Shown: one piece after another, positions 1 to 6,639 of the stretch
Position numbering within the stretch: the stretch's first letter is position 1
Layout of the letters: each line of letters starts with the position of its first letter
Origin: Rikenellaceae bacterium
GTDB lineage: Bacteria > Bacteroidota > Bacteroidia > Bacteroidales > Rikenellaceae
Assembly (NCBI GenBank): GCA_020859745.1
Contig: JAJBVQ010000182.1
Span: 1 to 8,448, forward strand
Length of the DNA stretch: 8,448 bases
Direction: 5' to 3'
Notes under the pieces: generated by a model
What the model saw: the letters and a program-made list of their open reading frames with translations, nothing else
Database searches by the model: none
Told to the model about the DNA's origin: nothing
Program-made: the position numbers and the translations under genes

Positions 1-1
1 G

Positions 2-1309
2 ATTCTTTATAAAAACACTGCTTTGCCGAATGCCCCGTTCAAGACGCTGTTCAAGGGGTTTGCCAACGACTATTCGATTATCGACTGCACGGACGACCGG
101 GCATTGGTGCTGACCAATGACAATGCGCCGAACTTCCGGCTGGTGTCGGTGGACCTGAACGAGGCGGAGCCGGCATCGGGCATGCAAGATATTATCCCGC
201 AGAGCGAAAACCTGTTGCAATGGGTGACCACTGCGGGCGGGGCTGTTTTTGCCGGCTACCTCAAGGACGCTTCGAGCCGGGTGTACCAGTACGACATGAC
301 GGGCCGCCAGGTGCGGGAGATCCCGCTGCCGGGGATCGGCACGGCGGGCGGATTCGACGGGAAAGCGGAGGACAAGGAGGTCTTCTACGGTTTCAGCAGC
401 TTCAACGTGCCGCCGACTTCGTATCGCTACACGATTGCGGACGGGACATCGACCCTGTACAGGCAGACGAAGGTCAATTTCGACGTCACGGCGTTCGAGG
501 TGGAACAGGTATTCTACACCTCCAAGGATGGCACGCGGGTGCCGATGTTCCTGGTTTACAAGAAAGGCCTGAAAAAAGACGGGAACAATCCGGTCTACCT
601 CTATGCCTACGGCGGATTCAACATCAGCCGCACGCCGGGCTTCTCGGCATCCAATATCCTGTTGATGGAACAAGGGGGCGTCTATGCGCTGGCCAATATC
701 CGCGGCGGCGGCGAGTACGGCGAGGCGTGGCACCGGGCCGGGATGCTGGAGAAGAAACAGAATGTGTTCGACGACTTTATAGCGGCGGGAGAGTACCTGA
801 TCGCGGAGAAATACACTTCGCCGAAGAAGCTGGCGATTGCGGGCGGCTCGAATGGCGGCCTGCTGATCGGGGCGTGCCTCACGCAGCGGCCGGATCTCTA
901 CTGCGCGACGTTCCCGATGGTGGGGGTGCTGGACATGCTGCGTTACCACAAGTTCACGATCGGCTGGGGCTGGGCCGTGGAGTACGGCTCATCGGACGAT
1001 CCGGAGCAGTTCGGCTACTTATATAAGTATTCGCCGCTGCATAATATCAAACCGGGGACATGCTATCCGCCTACGATGATCATGACGGCGGACCACGACG
1101 ACCGGGTGGTGCCGGCGCACTCGTTCAAGTTCGGTGCGACGCTCCAGGCGGCCCAGGCGGCGGTTCCGGGTTGCGACAATCCGATCCTGCTGCGCGTGGA
1201 GTCGGATGCGGGGCACGGCGCAGGAAAACCGGTGTCGAAGTCGATCCAGGAGCAGGCGGACATCTGGTCGTTCTTCCTCTGGAACGCGGGCGTGAGAAAT
1301 ATTCAATAA
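2..1309 (+). CDS. Prolyl oligopeptidase (S9A), C-terminal part, 5' end outside window
   Basis: Serine peptidase that cleaves short peptides after proline. The frame is open to the left edge (Ile-Leu-Tyr-Lys-Asn precede the first possible TTG start at 23), so the true start lies upstream. About 435 residues are visible against roughly 700 in the family. The first ~150 are the end of the beta-propeller (e.g. LTNDNAPNFRLVSVDL). The rest is the alpha/beta-hydrolase domain. The catalytic triad is complete: Ser in GGSNGG (848-850), Asp in DHDDRVVP (1097-1099) and His in DAGHGAGKP (1214-1216). Also conserved are the oxyanion Tyr of YAYGGF (608-610), the Trp of GWGW that stacks on P1 proline in the pig enzyme (971-973), and the substrate-binding Arg after the Asp pair (1103-1105). 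Any signal peptide would lie outside the window, so the cell location cannot be judged. A terminator follows 17 bases after the stop. The family call is very secure. Confidence 0.96.
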   Translation: MLYKNTALPNAPFKTLFKGFANDYSIIDCTDDRALVLTNDNAPNFRLVSVDLNEAEPASGMQDIIPQSENLLQWVTTAGGAVFAGYLKDASSRVYQYDMTGRQVREIPLPGIGTAGGFDGKAEDKEVFYGFSSFNVPPTSYRYTIADGTSTLYRQTKVNFDVTAFEVEQVFYTSKDGTRVPMFLVYKKGLKKDGNNPVYLYAYGGFNISRTPGFSASNILLMEQGGVYALANIRGGGEYGEAWHRAGMLEKKQNVFDDFIAAGEYLIAEKYTSPKKLAIAGGSNGGLLIGACLTQRPDLYCATFPMVGVLDMLRYHKFTIGWGWAVEYGSSDDPEQFGYLYKYSPLHNIKPGTCYPPTMIMTADHDDRVVPAHSFKFGATLQAAQAAVPGCDNPILLRVESDAGHGAGKPVSKSIQEQADIWSFFLWNAGVRNIQ

Positions 1310-1326
1310 CCTTTCGTTTACTCAGG

Positions 1327-1361
1327 AAAAGCCCTACCCGTCGGGTAGGGCTTTTCTTTTT
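1327..1361 (+). terminator. Intrinsic terminator after the prolyl oligopeptidase gene
   Basis: A perfect 13-bp stem, aaaagccctaccc (1327-1339) with gggtagggctttt (1343-1355), has a 3-base loop and is followed by cttttt. It starts 17 bases after the stop codon. The A-tract on the left arm means it may also act on leftward transcription from the minus-strand genes. Confidence 0.93.
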
Positions 1362-1705
1362 GCCCAAACGCCTGACACCGACGAACATTTACAGACAGTA
1401 CCTCGTAAGGAAACCGGGCGAAAACCGCCGAACAACGTTGTAGACTAACGAAAGCATGGAACCCGCAGGAAGGCCGTCGCAACCCTATCCGCCACACCGC
1501 TATCCTCCTCAAACAGTTTTGGCCGACGGCGGCAGATACGCCGCTGGCACGATGACCCGGCTGTTCGATCTTCTGGCATGTGAGCAAAGGCCATAGGGTT
1601 ACCCATTCAGCGTTAAGACCGCAAACGCGGCCGGAATACCTCCGCCGCCTCTTGCGGGACGGACGCCTCTATCCCTGTTACCGGTAGCGTTTAGGAGATC
1701 GGTTT
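1362..1705. other. Intergenic stretch with no recognised gene
   Basis: About 340 bases between the terminator and the end of the minus-strand barrel gene. The open frames here (for example a 45-codon plus frame from ATG 1456 and an 89-codon minus frame at 1318-1587) show no family signature, signal peptide or sensible composition. I see no tRNA T-loop, no tmRNA, SRP or RNase P core, and no riboswitch consensus. The only fold noted is a weak 5-bp stem, gcggc/gccgc, near 1530-1545. No clear terminator for the minus-strand gene ending at 1706 is visible. It could be a decayed gene, but nothing shows that. Confidence 0.5.
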
Positions 1706-2521
1706 TTACCAGCGGAAGGTGATCGCCAGTTGGAGAGCCAATGCACCCGACATGGTGCGGCGGGACTTTTTGTTCAGCTCCGTCAGTTTCACCGACTGCA
1801 TCTGGTAGCCCACGGAGAGGCTGTAGGCGATATCGCTGCGGTCGACCACGGCGGCACCCCCCGCAAAACGTACGAGCACACCTTTATCGGTGAAAATGCG
1901 GGATTTGTCGTCATCATAGGTGGAGGTCGGGAAGTTGTATCCGATCCGCATGTCGAGGAACGGCCGCACCCCGTGGTTGCGGAAATAACCCCGGATATCG
2001 GCGAAAACCGCGCATCCCGTCGTGTTGACCTTTTTGGACATGCCCTTATTGATATCCCGCATGCTGTTGATCCCCCCGCCGACGCCCAGGAACAGGTATT
2101 GGTTCACGCCGTAACGCAGGTTGATCCCAACCTCGTAGCGGTCTTTGGAGTCGGCCCCTACGCCGAAGCCGTAATCGCCGTAGAAGCCGAATTCCCATCG
2201 GCAGGGATCTTCCCACTGCGGGTCGTAGCGTTGGCGGAAAGTCCACGGATGGGGCCGCTCCCGCCAGCGCTTGCCTTCCCTGTCGCGCCGGACGGCAGTG
2301 ACGTCGTTGTACCATACCGGCTGGTTGCCCGATGCAGTCTGTAACTCTACGATCTTGCCGTCGGGACTGACGTAAAGGACATTCCCCGCGACGGTCGAGC
2401 CGTTGCGCAGTTTCATCTGGACGCTGCGGTTTCCTGTTCCGGCGGTTGCTTCCGGATTCTGGGCATGGGCGGACAGGCAAAGTGCCAGGACGAGCCATGT
2501 CGAAATGAGTAAGGGTTTCAT
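1706..2521 (-). CDS. Outer-membrane beta-barrel protein with N-terminal beta-rich segment
   Basis: Exported protein of 271 residues, unknown substrate. Residues 1-20 form a signal peptide (MKPLLISTWLVLALCLSAHA, then QN). Residues about 33-80 are a small beta-rich segment (MKLRNGSTVAGNVLYVSPDG) that looks like an Sm/SH3-type strand bundle, as seen in periplasmic parts of other Bacteroidota envelope proteins. A basic linker (RRDREGKRWRERP) leads into a region of alternating aromatic and glycine-rich strands from about 108 to the end (WEFGFYGDYGFGVG, YEVGINLRYGVN, RPFLDMRIGYNF, IAYSLSVGYQM). The chain ends in FRW, a C-terminal aromatic typical of outer-membrane barrels. The start gives a clean signal peptide. 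The terminator at 2588-2623 separates it from the next gene, so it should have its own promoter. Barrel location is well supported; function is unknown. Confidence 0.85.
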   Translation of the reverse strand: MKPLLISTWLVLALCLSAHAQNPEATAGTGNRSVQMKLRNGSTVAGNVLYVSPDGKIVELQTASGNQPVWYNDVTAVRRDREGKRWRERPHPWTFRQRYDPQWEDPCRWEFGFYGDYGFGVGADSKDRYEVGINLRYGVNQYLFLGVGGGINSMRDINKGMSKKVNTTGCAVFADIRGYFRNHGVRPFLDMRIGYNFPTSTYDDDKSRIFTDKGVLVRFAGGAAVVDRSDIAYSLSVGYQMQSVKLTELNKKSRRTMSGALALQLAITFRW

Positions 2522-2545
2522 GGCGGGTGGAAATTAAGTTTACCA

Positions 2546-2553
2546 TAAAGATA
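2546..2553 (-). promoter_or_regulatory. Possible -7 box for the barrel gene
   Basis: Read on the minus strand this is TATCTTTA, seven of eight matches to the Bacteroidota -7 consensus TAnnTTTG, 24 bases upstream of the ATG and downstream of the preceding terminator. No clear TTG -33 element is at the expected distance, so the call is tentative. Confidence 0.4.
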
Positions 2554-2587
2554 AGTAAAATTTCCGGAACCCGTATCGGCCGGGGAA

Positions 2588-2623
2588 ACAAAAAAGCGGC
2601 TTCCGGTATTAACCGGGAGCCGC
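2588..2623 (-). terminator. Intrinsic terminator of the PorT-like gene
   Basis: On the minus strand the hairpin GCGGCTCCCGGT / ACCGGAAGCCGC (12 bp with one weak pair and a 4-base loop) is followed by a run of six T. It begins 30 bases after the stop codon at 2654. Confidence 0.92.
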
Positions 2624-2653
2624 AGGGGATTTCCGTATAAGGTCTGAAGTGCG

Positions 2654-3259
2654 TTAGAAGCGGATACCTGCCGTAAACTGGAATACGCCGTTGCGCGAAT
2701 TGCCTTCCTTCATGGCATGGCTGACCCCGAAGTTATACCGTGCATCGAGCACCAGACGTCCCCAGTCGTAAGAGATACCCACCGGTATCGCAACGTCGGC
2801 GGTATGGAACTGTCCGGCGATGCCCTGTTTGGTGGTGATGCCGCCCGTTTCGACCAATTGGCGGGCGCCGAGGCAGAAGCCTACCTGCACACCGGTCTTA
2901 AGGGCCAGGCCGCGGGTCACGTAGAAGTTAGCCAGCAACGGAACGTTCAGGTATTCGGTCTTGATCTTGTTCTTGGTTTCGACGCCGGCCACGGTATGCT
3001 CTTTCATACCGCCCTGGCGCGAATAGAGGACTTCCAGAGAGAGGGCGAACCAATTGGCGGTACGTACCTGGCCGAACATACCGGCGGTGAAGCTCACCTT
3101 CGAGTTCAGGTCGGCATTGCTCATGGTGGTGACGTTCAGCCCCGCCTTGGGACCCCAGCTAAAACCCTCAACCCAGTCGAAATTCTGGGCGGAAGCGGTA
3201 CCGGTTCCAGCCATAATGGCCGCAGTGGCGGCGATCAGAGATAAAACGATTTTTTTCAT
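2654..3259 (-). CDS. PorT-like outer-membrane beta-barrel protein
   Basis: Predicted outer-membrane barrel of 201 residues resembling the Bacteroidota OMP_b-brl_2 / PorT-like family (PF13568). The frame is open further upstream to 3448, but that extension overlaps the neighbouring PPTase gene and is not protein-like. The ATG at 3259 starts a classic signal peptide (MKKIVLSLIAATAAIMAGTG then TASA, cleavage near residue 24). Family hallmarks are GPKAGLNVTTMSN (37-49), EVLYSRQGG (76-84) and EYLNVPLLANFYV (102-114). The chain ends TAGIRF with a terminal aromatic. The 53-base AT-rich gap before it could hold a promoter, but no clean TAnnTTTG is seen (best TACTTTAA, two mismatches), so co-transcription with the upstream PPTase is also possible. 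A terminator follows. The molecular role of such small barrels is usually unknown. Confidence 0.9.
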   Translation of the reverse strand: MKKIVLSLIAATAAIMAGTGTASAQNFDWVEGFSWGPKAGLNVTTMSNADLNSKVSFTAGMFGQVRTANWFALSLEVLYSRQGGMKEHTVAGVETKNKIKTEYLNVPLLANFYVTRGLALKTGVQVGFCLGARQLVETGGITTKQGIAGQFHTADVAIPVGISYDWGRLVLDARYNFGVSHAMKEGNSRNGVFQFTAGIRF

Positions 3260-3312
3260 AGCTTTTAGTTGTTTAAAGTAGTTTATAATTGTTAGGTCGA
3301 ATAAATATTTTC

Positions 3313-3945
3313 TTATAATGAACCGCCGACGCCGAATAAAGTTTCCGCAGCGAAAATTTCCAGTGTGATCGATTCTGCTTTTACGCCTATTATCAAAGTC
3401 CGTGCCGCCGCCCGTTCCAACCGGATATCGTTTCGAAAATCGGTACACGGGCTTCCGGCGGCTTTATAGGCCGCCTCTTTGGCACACCAGACCAGCAGGG
3501 GCGGATTTTCAGGAAAAACGGCGGCGGCCGCAGCGATCTCTCCCGGGGACGCGATCCGTCCTGCGGCCCTTTCCGCTGAACGGCCTAAAAGTTCGATGTC
3601 CACGCCGCACGGCCCCCCCGAGGAGACCATCAGCGCCGCCCAGTCCGTCGTATGTGAAATGGAGATATGCAACTTTCCGGCCGGAGAAACGGCCGACAGT
3701 AACAATGGCCGTCCCGACGGCTCGTAACCGATCCGGCCGCCAAGTTCCTCGGCGGCCAGTACCCGCGCGCCCAGCCACTCTTTCCGGCGTTGTGCCTGAG
3801 CCGGTAGAAAAGAATCGTACCGCAATCGTTCATCCGCCGTCAGGCAGGCGCGGGCGAGCAGTTCCGCTTCCGGAATTTCCGCCAGCGGAAGCAGGTACAC
3901 GGTGCCGCCGCCCAGCTGCCGTTTAATTGTCGCTGCCGTCGCCAT
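3313..3945 (-). CDS. 4'-phosphopantetheinyl transferase superfamily protein
   Basis: Enzyme of 210 residues expected to move the phosphopantetheine arm of coenzyme A onto a carrier-protein serine in the cytoplasm. Motifs are present in order: KLHISISHTTDW (91-102), GVDIE (114-118, with Mg-binding Asp116 and Glu118) and WCAKEAAYKA (153-162, with Glu157 and Lys161). The length and N-terminal half fit the Sfp-like group rather than the ~120-residue AcpS type. The motif spacing looks intact. Its ATG lies inside the end of gldE with a 23-base overlap in another frame, so translational coupling is likely. No carrier-protein, polyketide or peptide synthetase gene is in the window, so the substrate is unknown; the usual acyl carrier protein or a remote one are both possible. 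Confidence 0.93.
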   Translation of the reverse strand: MATAATIKRQLGGGTVYLLPLAEIPEAELLARACLTADERLRYDSFLPAQAQRRKEWLGARVLAAEELGGRIGYEPSGRPLLLSAVSPAGKLHISISHTTDWAALMVSSGGPCGVDIELLGRSAERAAGRIASPGEIAAAAAVFPENPPLLVWCAKEAAYKAAGSPCTDFRNDIRLERAAARTLIIGVKAESITLEIFAAETLFGVGGSL

Positions 3946-5251
3946 CGGAGGTGTCGTCGGTAATCAGGGTCACCTCCACTTTGGTGATCCGCCGGTTCTC
4001 GACACGCATGGCCTTGAGTTCGATGTTGTCGTAATCGACGCTTTCGCCTTCGCAGAAGAACTCGCCGCGTATTTCGAGCATCAGCCCGGCCAGCGTGTCG
4101 GCATCGCCGCGCACTGAGTCCAAAAAGGTGTCCGGCAGCTCCAGCGCGCGCAGGAAATCGCCCAGGTGGGTGCGCCCCTCGAAAATGTAGTGGTTGGCGT
4201 CGATCCGCTCGTACGGCGCCGCCTCGACGTCCGATTCGTCGGCGATCTCGCCCACGATCTCTTCCAGGATGTCCTCCAGCGAGACGATCCCCAGCGTGCC
4301 GCCGTACTCGTCCACCACCACGGCGATATGGATCTTCCGTTTCTGGAAATCCTCCAGCAGGTCGTTGATCTTCTTATGCTCGGGCACAAAGTAGGCCGGG
4401 CGCAGGAGCTGCTGCCAGCTGAAGCCGTCCCCCTCGCCCAGGTGAGGCAGGAGGTCTTTCACATAGAGGACGCCCTTGATGTCGTCGAGGTTTTCGTTGT
4501 AGACCGGGATGCGCGAGAAACCGCTCTTGACGACCGTCTCCTTGACCTCGTCGAACGAAGCGCCCTGTTCCAGCGCCACCACGTCGATGCGCGGTTTCAT
4601 GATCTGGTCCACCTCGGTGCGGACAAAGCGCACGATGCCGGTCAGCATCTTCTTGTCGTCGGCCGAATCGGCCTCCGCGATCTCGATGGCGTCGGTCAGC
4701 TCGCTCATCGACAGGTTGGCCTGTTTTTTCGCCAGCGCGTTGGTAATGGTGCCGCCCGCCTTGATCAGAATGGCCGACAGCGGCTTGAAGAACCGTTGCA
4801 GCGAGAGCAGCGGCAGGGCCATCCGCCGGGTAAAAGACAAGGTATTGTAGGCCGCGAATATCTTGGGCATGATCTCGCCGAAAAGCAGCAGTACAAAGGT
4901 CACGATAATGACCTTGACGATAAATTCCAGCGCCGTCGCCTGCCCGAAAGCGACGATGCGGTCGATAATGGAGTTGGCCATCAGGATGGCCCCGATATTG
5001 ACCAGATTGTTGGTTATCAGGATAGTGGACAGCAGCCGGTCTTTGTCGTCCAGCAGCTTGACCGCCGCCCGGGACTGTTTGGTCTCCAACTCTTCGAGCT
5101 CGCGCACGTCGCCCGGCGAGAGCGAGAAAAATGCTGTTTCGGAACCCGACACCAGCGCCGAGAGGGTCAGCAACGCCGCCAGCACCAGCAGCATCCAGAT
5201 CAGGTGGGGCGTAAAGGCTAAAAATTCGACCCCTTGTAAATAGTCGTCCAT
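3923..5251 (-). CDS. gldE: GldE-type CNNM/CBS membrane protein
   Basis: Inner-membrane protein of 442 residues, in Bacteroidota usually called gliding motility-associated protein GldE, of the CorC/HlyC-like family. An N-terminal CNNM (DUF21) membrane domain spans roughly 17-168, with hydrophobic segments near 17-35, 75-102, 108-130 and 144-168 and the signatures SGSETAFFSLS (35-45), ITNNLVNIGAI (79-89) and FGEIMPKIFA (124-133). Two CBS modules follow at about 212-270 and 275-335 (VVVDEYGGTLGIVSLEDILEEIVGEI). A CorC_HlyC-like domain covers about 350-430, and an acidic tail ends the chain. Related proteins are linked to magnesium or other metal transport, and GldE to gliding in Flavobacterium; neither role is shown here, and non-gliding gut species also carry it. 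It overlaps the PPTase gene. The start is supported by the -7 box just upstream. Confidence 0.93.
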   Translation of the reverse strand: MDDYLQGVEFLAFTPHLIWMLLVLAALLTLSALVSGSETAFFSLSPGDVRELEELETKQSRAAVKLLDDKDRLLSTILITNNLVNIGAILMANSIIDRIVAFGQATALEFIVKVIIVTFVLLLFGEIMPKIFAAYNTLSFTRRMALPLLSLQRFFKPLSAILIKAGGTITNALAKKQANLSMSELTDAIEIAEADSADDKKMLTGIVRFVRTEVDQIMKPRIDVVALEQGASFDEVKETVVKSGFSRIPVYNENLDDIKGVLYVKDLLPHLGEGDGFSWQQLLRPAYFVPEHKKINDLLEDFQKRKIHIAVVVDEYGGTLGIVSLEDILEEIVGEIADESDVEAAPYERIDANHYIFEGRTHLGDFLRALELPDTFLDSVRGDADTLAGLMLEIRGEFFCEGESVDYDNIELKAMRVENRRITKVEVTLITDDTSDGDGSDN

Positions 5252-5259
5252 AGATAGGG

Positions 5260-5267
5260 CAAAGATA
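5260..5267 (-). promoter_or_regulatory. Perfect -7 box directly upstream of gldE
   Basis: On the minus strand TATCTTTG matches the Bacteroidota -7 consensus TAnnTTTG at every fixed base. Only eight bases (CCCTATCT) lie between it and the gldE ATG, so the transcript would have a leader of a few bases at most. No TTG -33 element is seen 17-23 bases upstream. Confidence 0.6.
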
Positions 5268-5302
5268 GCGATTTTTTGTCCATTTAGTTAGGACCGGGGG
5301 CG

Positions 5303-6067
5303 TCACTGCGTCGGACACACGTCGAGTGTGGAGCTGATCTTGAGCTGTACCGTTTCGTCGTAGACCGTAACGATCCCTGTCAGCGTCACCCCGCCTTCGG
5401 GCAGCAGGTCGTCCGCGAAAGTGGCGTACGGGCTGGTATAGACTTGCAGCGAGATGCCCCGCCCCGCCGAATAGGTCTGCTCGCCGCTCCATGTTTGTCC
5501 TCCTCCCTGCGTAAAACGGCCTCCCGTCACCCGCACCAGCCGTCCGGCGAGCTCCGGCGTCACTTCCGGCACGGTCAGCTCCAGCGTATCGACGGGCTTG
5601 GGCACGGATATGCCGCTGCGCACCATGATTTTCCGGAGCAAGGCGTCCGAAGCGATGTAATCGATTCCCTTAGGGTATCCCGGTTCGGGAGCGCCCACGG
5701 CCAGCATCCCTTCCCAAAGACCCGCGCGCAACCCGTCGAGCCGCAGGGTCACCTGCTCGCCGGGCCGATAGGCAGTGTAGGTATCGAAAGTCCCTGTGAG
5801 CACTGCCAACGGCGTTTCGTCCTGCTGGATGACCAGCATTCGGTAGAAGTTCCCGGCCGAATCGGAGGTGGTGACCGTTCCGCTGACGATGGTGCCGTCC
5901 GGCAAGTCGGCGCCTCCGCTGCGGTAGAACCGCTCAACGCCGGCGAGGGTGGTGTTGGCCGTCCACGCGGGCGGCTCCGGCTCGCGCAGCTCCCCGAAAC
6001 GGTCGTAACCGCAGCCGGTCAGCCACAGGCCGGATAATATAAGGTATAGAAACGATACGTACCGCAT
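5303..6067 (-). CDS. DUF5689-like lipoprotein
   Basis: Secreted lipoprotein of 254 residues. The signal ends in a lipobox LTGC (16-19) with Cys19 as the lipid-bearing residue; the next residues are Gly-Tyr-Asp. The body resembles the Bacteroidota DUF5689 family. Two OB-fold-like strand sets are visible, about 58-128 (TIVSGTVTTSDSAGNFYRML) and about 168-251 (AGRLVRVTGGRFT and later TLTGIVTVYDETVQLKISS). The chain ends SSTLDVCPTQ. Such proteins are often found with cell-surface carbohydrate or adhesion systems, but no SusC/D pair is nearby and no substrate can be inferred. gldE starts 51 bases downstream with no clear terminator between, so read-through into gldE is likely. Confidence 0.85.
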   Translation of the reverse strand: MRYVSFLYLILSGLWLTGCGYDRFGELREPEPPAWTANTTLAGVERFYRSGGADLPDGTIVSGTVTTSDSAGNFYRMLVIQQDETPLAVLTGTFDTYTAYRPGEQVTLRLDGLRAGLWEGMLAVGAPEPGYPKGIDYIASDALLRKIMVRSGISVPKPVDTLELTVPEVTPELAGRLVRVTGGRFTQGGGQTWSGEQTYSAGRGISLQVYTSPYATFADDLLPEGGVTLTGIVTVYDETVQLKISSTLDVCPTQ

Positions 6068-6090
6068 GTAACGTCAGGGTTTATCGGTTG

Positions 6091-6118
6091 TAAAGATAGG
6101 GGTTTCCGCGATCCGCAA
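6091..6118 (-). promoter_or_regulatory. Candidate promoter of the DUF5689-like gene
   Basis: On the minus strand TTG (6116-6118) lies 17 bases before TATCTTTA (6091-6098), which differs from TAnnTTTG only at the last base; 23 bases remain to the ATG. The TTG element lies inside the coding frame of the FISUMP remnant on the other strand. Spacing fits Bacteroidota promoters, but this is a pattern match only. Confidence 0.5.
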
Positions 6119-6572
6119 CCTCTCCGGCTTCTATTTCTCGGCCCCGCAGAGCGACTGGACAGAACCGCAGAACGCCTCGCTTTGGCAGGACGATCTGAAA
6201 ACCCTTTTCGATCCCTGTCCGGCGGGTTGGCGGGTGCCGAAGAGCGGCGACAAGGAGCGTTGCCCGTGGAATGCCTTCAGCGATGCAGACGAAGGCTATC
6301 TTAACGGGGCGTGGATAGAGGATGCCCCCGGACGACAAGGAGGTCGTTGGCAATCTCCGTCTGTCTACGCGGGGCAGGCTTGGTACCCGGCCAATGGTTG
6401 TCGCCTCCCGGCAACGGGGAATTTCGTCGTGGTCGATGAAATCGGGCATGCTTGGAGTTCGACCCTGATCGACACGCAAGCCTCTTTCCTGCGCCTTTGG
6501 AAATCGCTGGTCAGGCCTGACTTCCCGATACCTCGCGGCTATGCCTTTTCCGTCCGCTGCGTACGGGAGTGA
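6099..6572 (+). pseudogene. FISUMP-domain C-terminal remnant, 5' end missing
   Basis: The frame encodes about 157 residues of a Fibrobacter succinogenes major paralogous (FISUMP) domain, found at the end of many Bacteroidota surface lipoproteins and fimbrillin-like proteins. The hallmark DPCPAGWRVP is at 6210-6239, and the family-like ending YAFSVRCVRE runs to the stop at 6570-6572. Upstream, AIRN...FYFS...DW...LW also fits the family. The frame is open back to 6072, where a TAA closes it, but it has no ATG or TTG. The first usable start, GTG 6234, falls inside the motif, and there is no signal peptide. So the front of the gene is lost. The internal frame has no stop or frameshift, which suggests a fairly recent event, or a domain swapped in from elsewhere. 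It stands head-to-head with the lipoprotein gene. Confidence 0.85.
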
Positions 6573-6639
6573 CGGGGATACGGAAGGGGGAGACGAAAAG
6601 CAGACCCACCCCGCCCGCGTCGCCGAATGAAAGGCCGCC

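Noticed and set aside
23..25. TTG as start of the peptidase gene
   Set aside because: Family-like sequence in the same frame continues upstream to the window edge, and the propeller would be cut in the middle.
220..1026. Plus-strand frame of 268 codons inside the peptidase gene
   Set aside because: Out of frame with the peptidase, which has complete catalytic motifs.
1318..1587. Minus-strand frame of 89 codons in the left intergenic region
   Set aside because: It runs through the terminator stem and shows no recognisable features.
3260..3448. N-terminal extension of the PorT-like protein
   Set aside because: It overlaps the PPTase gene and is basic and low in family likeness; the ATG at 3259 gives a standard signal peptide.
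4166..5221. Long plus-strand open frame (351 codons) opposite gldE
   Set aside because: Antisense to a well-identified gene; composition rich in His, Arg, Gln and Val with no motif.
4374..5492. Long minus-strand frame (372 codons) across gldE and the lipoprotein gene
   Set aside because: Arg- and Gly-rich shadow in another frame, spanning two better genes.
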